From assembly GCA_013398295.1 (NCBI GenBank), contig VZSF01008860.1:434001-498000 (forward strand): DNA of 64,000 nt, in the 5' to 3' direction. The notes beneath the pieces are model-generated. The model did no database searches and had not been told where the DNA came from. It saw only the letters and a program-made list of their open reading frames with translations. Below are positions 61,318 to 64,000 of the stretch, piece after piece. The position numbers and the translations under genes were made by a program. Positions within the stretch are counted from its first letter, which is position 1, and every line of letters begins with the position of its first letter. The stretch is from Chionis minor. Lineage: Eukaryota; Chordata; Aves; Charadriiformes; Chionididae.

Positions 61318-62935
61318 TAAAACCAATCAACATTTTTTTGGCTTAGGAAAAGTTTGTACACCAAAGCAGAAAGGTAAATACTGTTGGATAGTATGGTTGG
61401 CTCTAAGTACTTTTTTAGCATATATAACCACCGCCAATATGGTTTCTCTATTTTCCTTAAGAAATACTGCCATAAAATCACCCATTACTTGAAAATCCTG
61501 AGTTAATTGGTCAAGATCAAAGTTTTTTCCCACTTTTCCTGGTCCACTAGTTGGGCATGGAAAAAGTACATCTATTTCTACATCCAGTTTTGAAATGATA
61601 AAGCAAATTTTCCTATTATATCTGGCCATTTTCAGTGCTCCAGCCCAAATGACCATTCATAACAAGATGAAGGACTAGCCTTTGGAATGAATCCAATATG
61701 AGATGTGAATATAAGCCACTAGAGCTATTTCTATTTATTGCTCCTCCATTTTACCTCGCTGAGCATACTGAGAGTATTAATTAATAATCTGTGCTGAATA
61801 TAAAACCTCTAATACCACTTACATCATAATAGTTTTATATTGTGTTATATGCCATTAGAGTCGACATAATGATAATACCCACTTTGTAATGGAAATCTTT
61901 TTAATAGAAAGGGCATTAAAACAACACAGCTCATGAAGAAAGTGCTATTTGGTATATATTATCTGAAGCACCACCTGGAATGCAAACTATGAAAATTTGG
62001 AAACTGGTAGGTAGCAACAGTAACATGGGTGTTTGCCCACATTATAAACTGGCCAAACAACATGGCAGGATGAGTAGAAGGCTGCAGATACGACTCTCCT
62101 GACTCTCTTTGCTAATAAAATCATGATATCCATTCGGGTTAATGACTGTCTTACTCTCTCAAATCTTAACTTTTCCCTCCAGTTTCCACTCTGCAAGTTT
62201 TTTTAAAAAAACCTGCTTCATGTTAATTCTTATGAAGCTGCATAAAATACGTAGAAATCATTAAGTTAATTCTAGGATTTTGGCTTAACTTGTGAATGAA
62301 GCAGGATGACGAGATCTTGTGGTTGGACTGTGTGAAATAAATGATAAATTTGCAGGGATTCCCACAAGGAAAGAATTTTTCCATGGTAAAAAACCATACA
62401 AGCCAGGACTAGATTAAGTCACTTCTATCACACTAAGTCTGAATCCTACAATCCATTTACCATTTTCAAGACTGTGTAGGCAGTTTTACAAGACTGAATG
62501 TCAAACTGTTTTATCAAGAAAAGAGAAATAAGTTGTTCTCCTATTTCAGTCCTTCCCTTACCTGCCTGACGGTGTTCAATAAGACTTAATGAAGATCTTT
62601 TATACTCACCAGACATGGTTCCCGTGTAGCTAGTCTAATTGCTTCCCTTATGTGTAGTGCAATGGTGTTCTCTCTGCTATGACAAAATAAATAAACAAAT
62701 AAAGATAAATCTAACGCCATTGGAAGAAGGCAATATTATTATTTTTTTTAGGAAATTATTGACTGATTGATTTATAATTTTAATCCCTCATTTATTTTGT
62801 TTGTGTAACAATGCAAGCTTGCAAACTAATAATTTGGTTGAAGGGGCTTCATCTAGTCTTCTGAATCAAGAGACAGCCCTTTATAGATAAACTGTTTTCA
62901 TTATACTAAAACAAAAGTCAAACATCATTTAACTA
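61318..62935. other. AT-rich non-coding stretch
   Basis: No gene or repeat is recognised. A short AATAAATAAACAAATAAAG patch lies at about 62686-62705. Confidence 0.55.
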
Positions 62936-63596
62936 TTTAGGCAAATAATATCAGGAGGGACATGCTTTTCATGCTTAGAGGATGATTCCTGACCTTTATA
63001 CATGACAAGGTCTTCAGGTCTCCTGCACAGCAGCCTGCAGTTGCTTGCAGGTTATGTGGCCAAGGACTAATAACTGCAGAGACACCCCGGGGAGCTAAAG
63101 GAGCACTCATGTGCAGAGGAAACCCCATAACCTGCTGAAGGCAAGTGGGGCACCCAAGTTGGTGACTCCTCAGACTGTCAAAGGCCAAGCAGCTCCTTGC
63201 TGTGGTGTGAAACCCAGAGGGGAGCCAACCAACTGTCCCCAGAAAGCTTTGCAGACTGAAGGGGGCCACTGACTAAAGGGCTTATTACAGAATGCAGAGG
63301 GAAAAGCATAGCCTTGTGGTCCCATAAGACTTACGCTATGGCTAGTTGTGGTAGGCAAGAATAAATCATCGACCACTGCATGTCAGATCTCTGTAGATGC
63401 AGACGATTATACAAATTACACTGACAGTTTGCTGCTACGTGCGAACTTTAGCCCTTCCAGATCCAGTAGTTGGATACCAGTGTTACTGAGAGTACTGCAG
63501 TTACAGTTTGCTGTAACTTCTGTCAAGCTGGCTCTAAAAACAGCTATAGCAGAAACAGCCACTTATGTCTGCCTTTTGGGGGGCAAACAACAATAA
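62936..63596. other. GC-richer island, unclassified
   Basis: The base composition is richer in G and C than the flanks, with phrases like CACCCCGGGGAGC and GAAACCCAGAGGGGAGCC. AATAAA occurs at about 63360 and 63591. A retroelement LTR is possible, but I found no TG...CA ends or duplication. The overlapping minus frames at 62937-63269 and 63170-63376 and the plus frame at 63348-63596 have no family motif. Confidence 0.35.
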
Positions 63597-64000
63597 ATAT
63601 CTGAGTGCTTAAGTGTTTTTATGTTGTACTCACTGTGTGAATGTGTGCACTTATGCCTTCAGATGAATATTGTGAGCTTGGTGCTGGAAAGCACAGAGCA
63701 AATTCTGCATTAGAAGGCCCTCAACACCTTATGCTGAGCATGTGCAGGTGTCATTTCTCCCTTCTGCCCTCAGAATAACAAGGTCTCTGAAACAAATACA
63801 TCCAAATGACAAATGAATTGGTTAGTACTTCTGGCAGCACATTTCCACCTGCCTCCCTTCCCCGTGGAAAGAAAAATGTTTATAATTTAGATTCATTAGG
63901 TAATTCTCATGGGTTTTGTAACACAGGCTATATAAATATACACAAATATATATAAATAAATGATCCTGACCCACAAAATCTTTTGAAATTATTATTTTAA
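63597..64000. other. AT-rich end of window
   Basis: Nothing recognisable is seen. A small ATATAAATATACACAAATAT patch lies at about 63930-63955. Confidence 0.55.

Noticed and set aside
1..64000. Search for tRNA, rRNA, CRISPR arrays, operons or defence-type gene clusters
   Set aside because: None was seen. The sequence is vertebrate, and the repeats found are LINEs, LTRs and simple repeats.

Overview
This window looks like AT-rich intergenic or intronic DNA from a bird genome. The main reason is the set of CR1 LINE retrotransposons, recognised by their 3' ends built from ATTCTATGATTCTATGA-type repeats and by CR1 ORF2 fragments in many frames. There is also an avian-style solo retroviral LTR with a perfect target-site duplication. 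I found no intact host protein-coding gene, no rRNA or tRNA gene, no CRISPR array and no bacterial-style operon. Nearly all open frames are short random frames in AT-rich DNA or broken pieces of retroelements, and many lack an ATG start.

Layout. 1-6.17 kb is plain AT-rich DNA. 6.17-6.92 kb is a minus-strand truncated CR1. 8.4-8.6 kb holds a weak, old CR1/L3-like relic. 9.4-10.57 kb is a probable minus-strand ERV relic, LTR-like with a TATA box, polyA signal and GGAA array, followed by a Gag-like 98-residue frame. 10.575-14.454 kb is a 1.94-kb block present twice in direct orientation with one N at the junction, most likely an uncollapsed contig overlap. 15.92-16.98 kb is a minus CR1. 19.9-21.65 kb is a GC-richer unclassified block containing a plus-strand CR1. 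26.0 kb has a short minus CR1 3' end. 27.341-28.136 kb is a solo LTR flanked by CAAGA. 28-47.4 kb is a long stretch with no recognisable gene and a 34-N gap in a poly-T run at 46.5 kb.

47.4-52.8 kb is a nested CR1 cluster: a small plus-strand CR1 end faces an old minus-strand CR1, which is split by a younger 2.9-kb minus-strand CR1. The younger copy keeps recognisable endonuclease and reverse-transcriptase segments. 52.8-59.5 kb is plain. 59.5-61.3 kb is a plus-strand CR1 whose reverse-transcriptase region carries an in-frame hexanucleotide microsatellite of about 124 bp. 62.9-63.6 kb is an unclassified GC-richer island.

No genes here work together as a system. The biology is the history of retroelement insertion, nesting, truncation and microsatellite growth, plus two assembly blemishes. 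I did not find a convincing new functional system. The most noteworthy items are the in-frame Ile-Asp repeat expansion in the CR1 reverse transcriptase, the nested CR1 cluster, the solo LTR with its exact duplication, and the duplicated block with the N junction.
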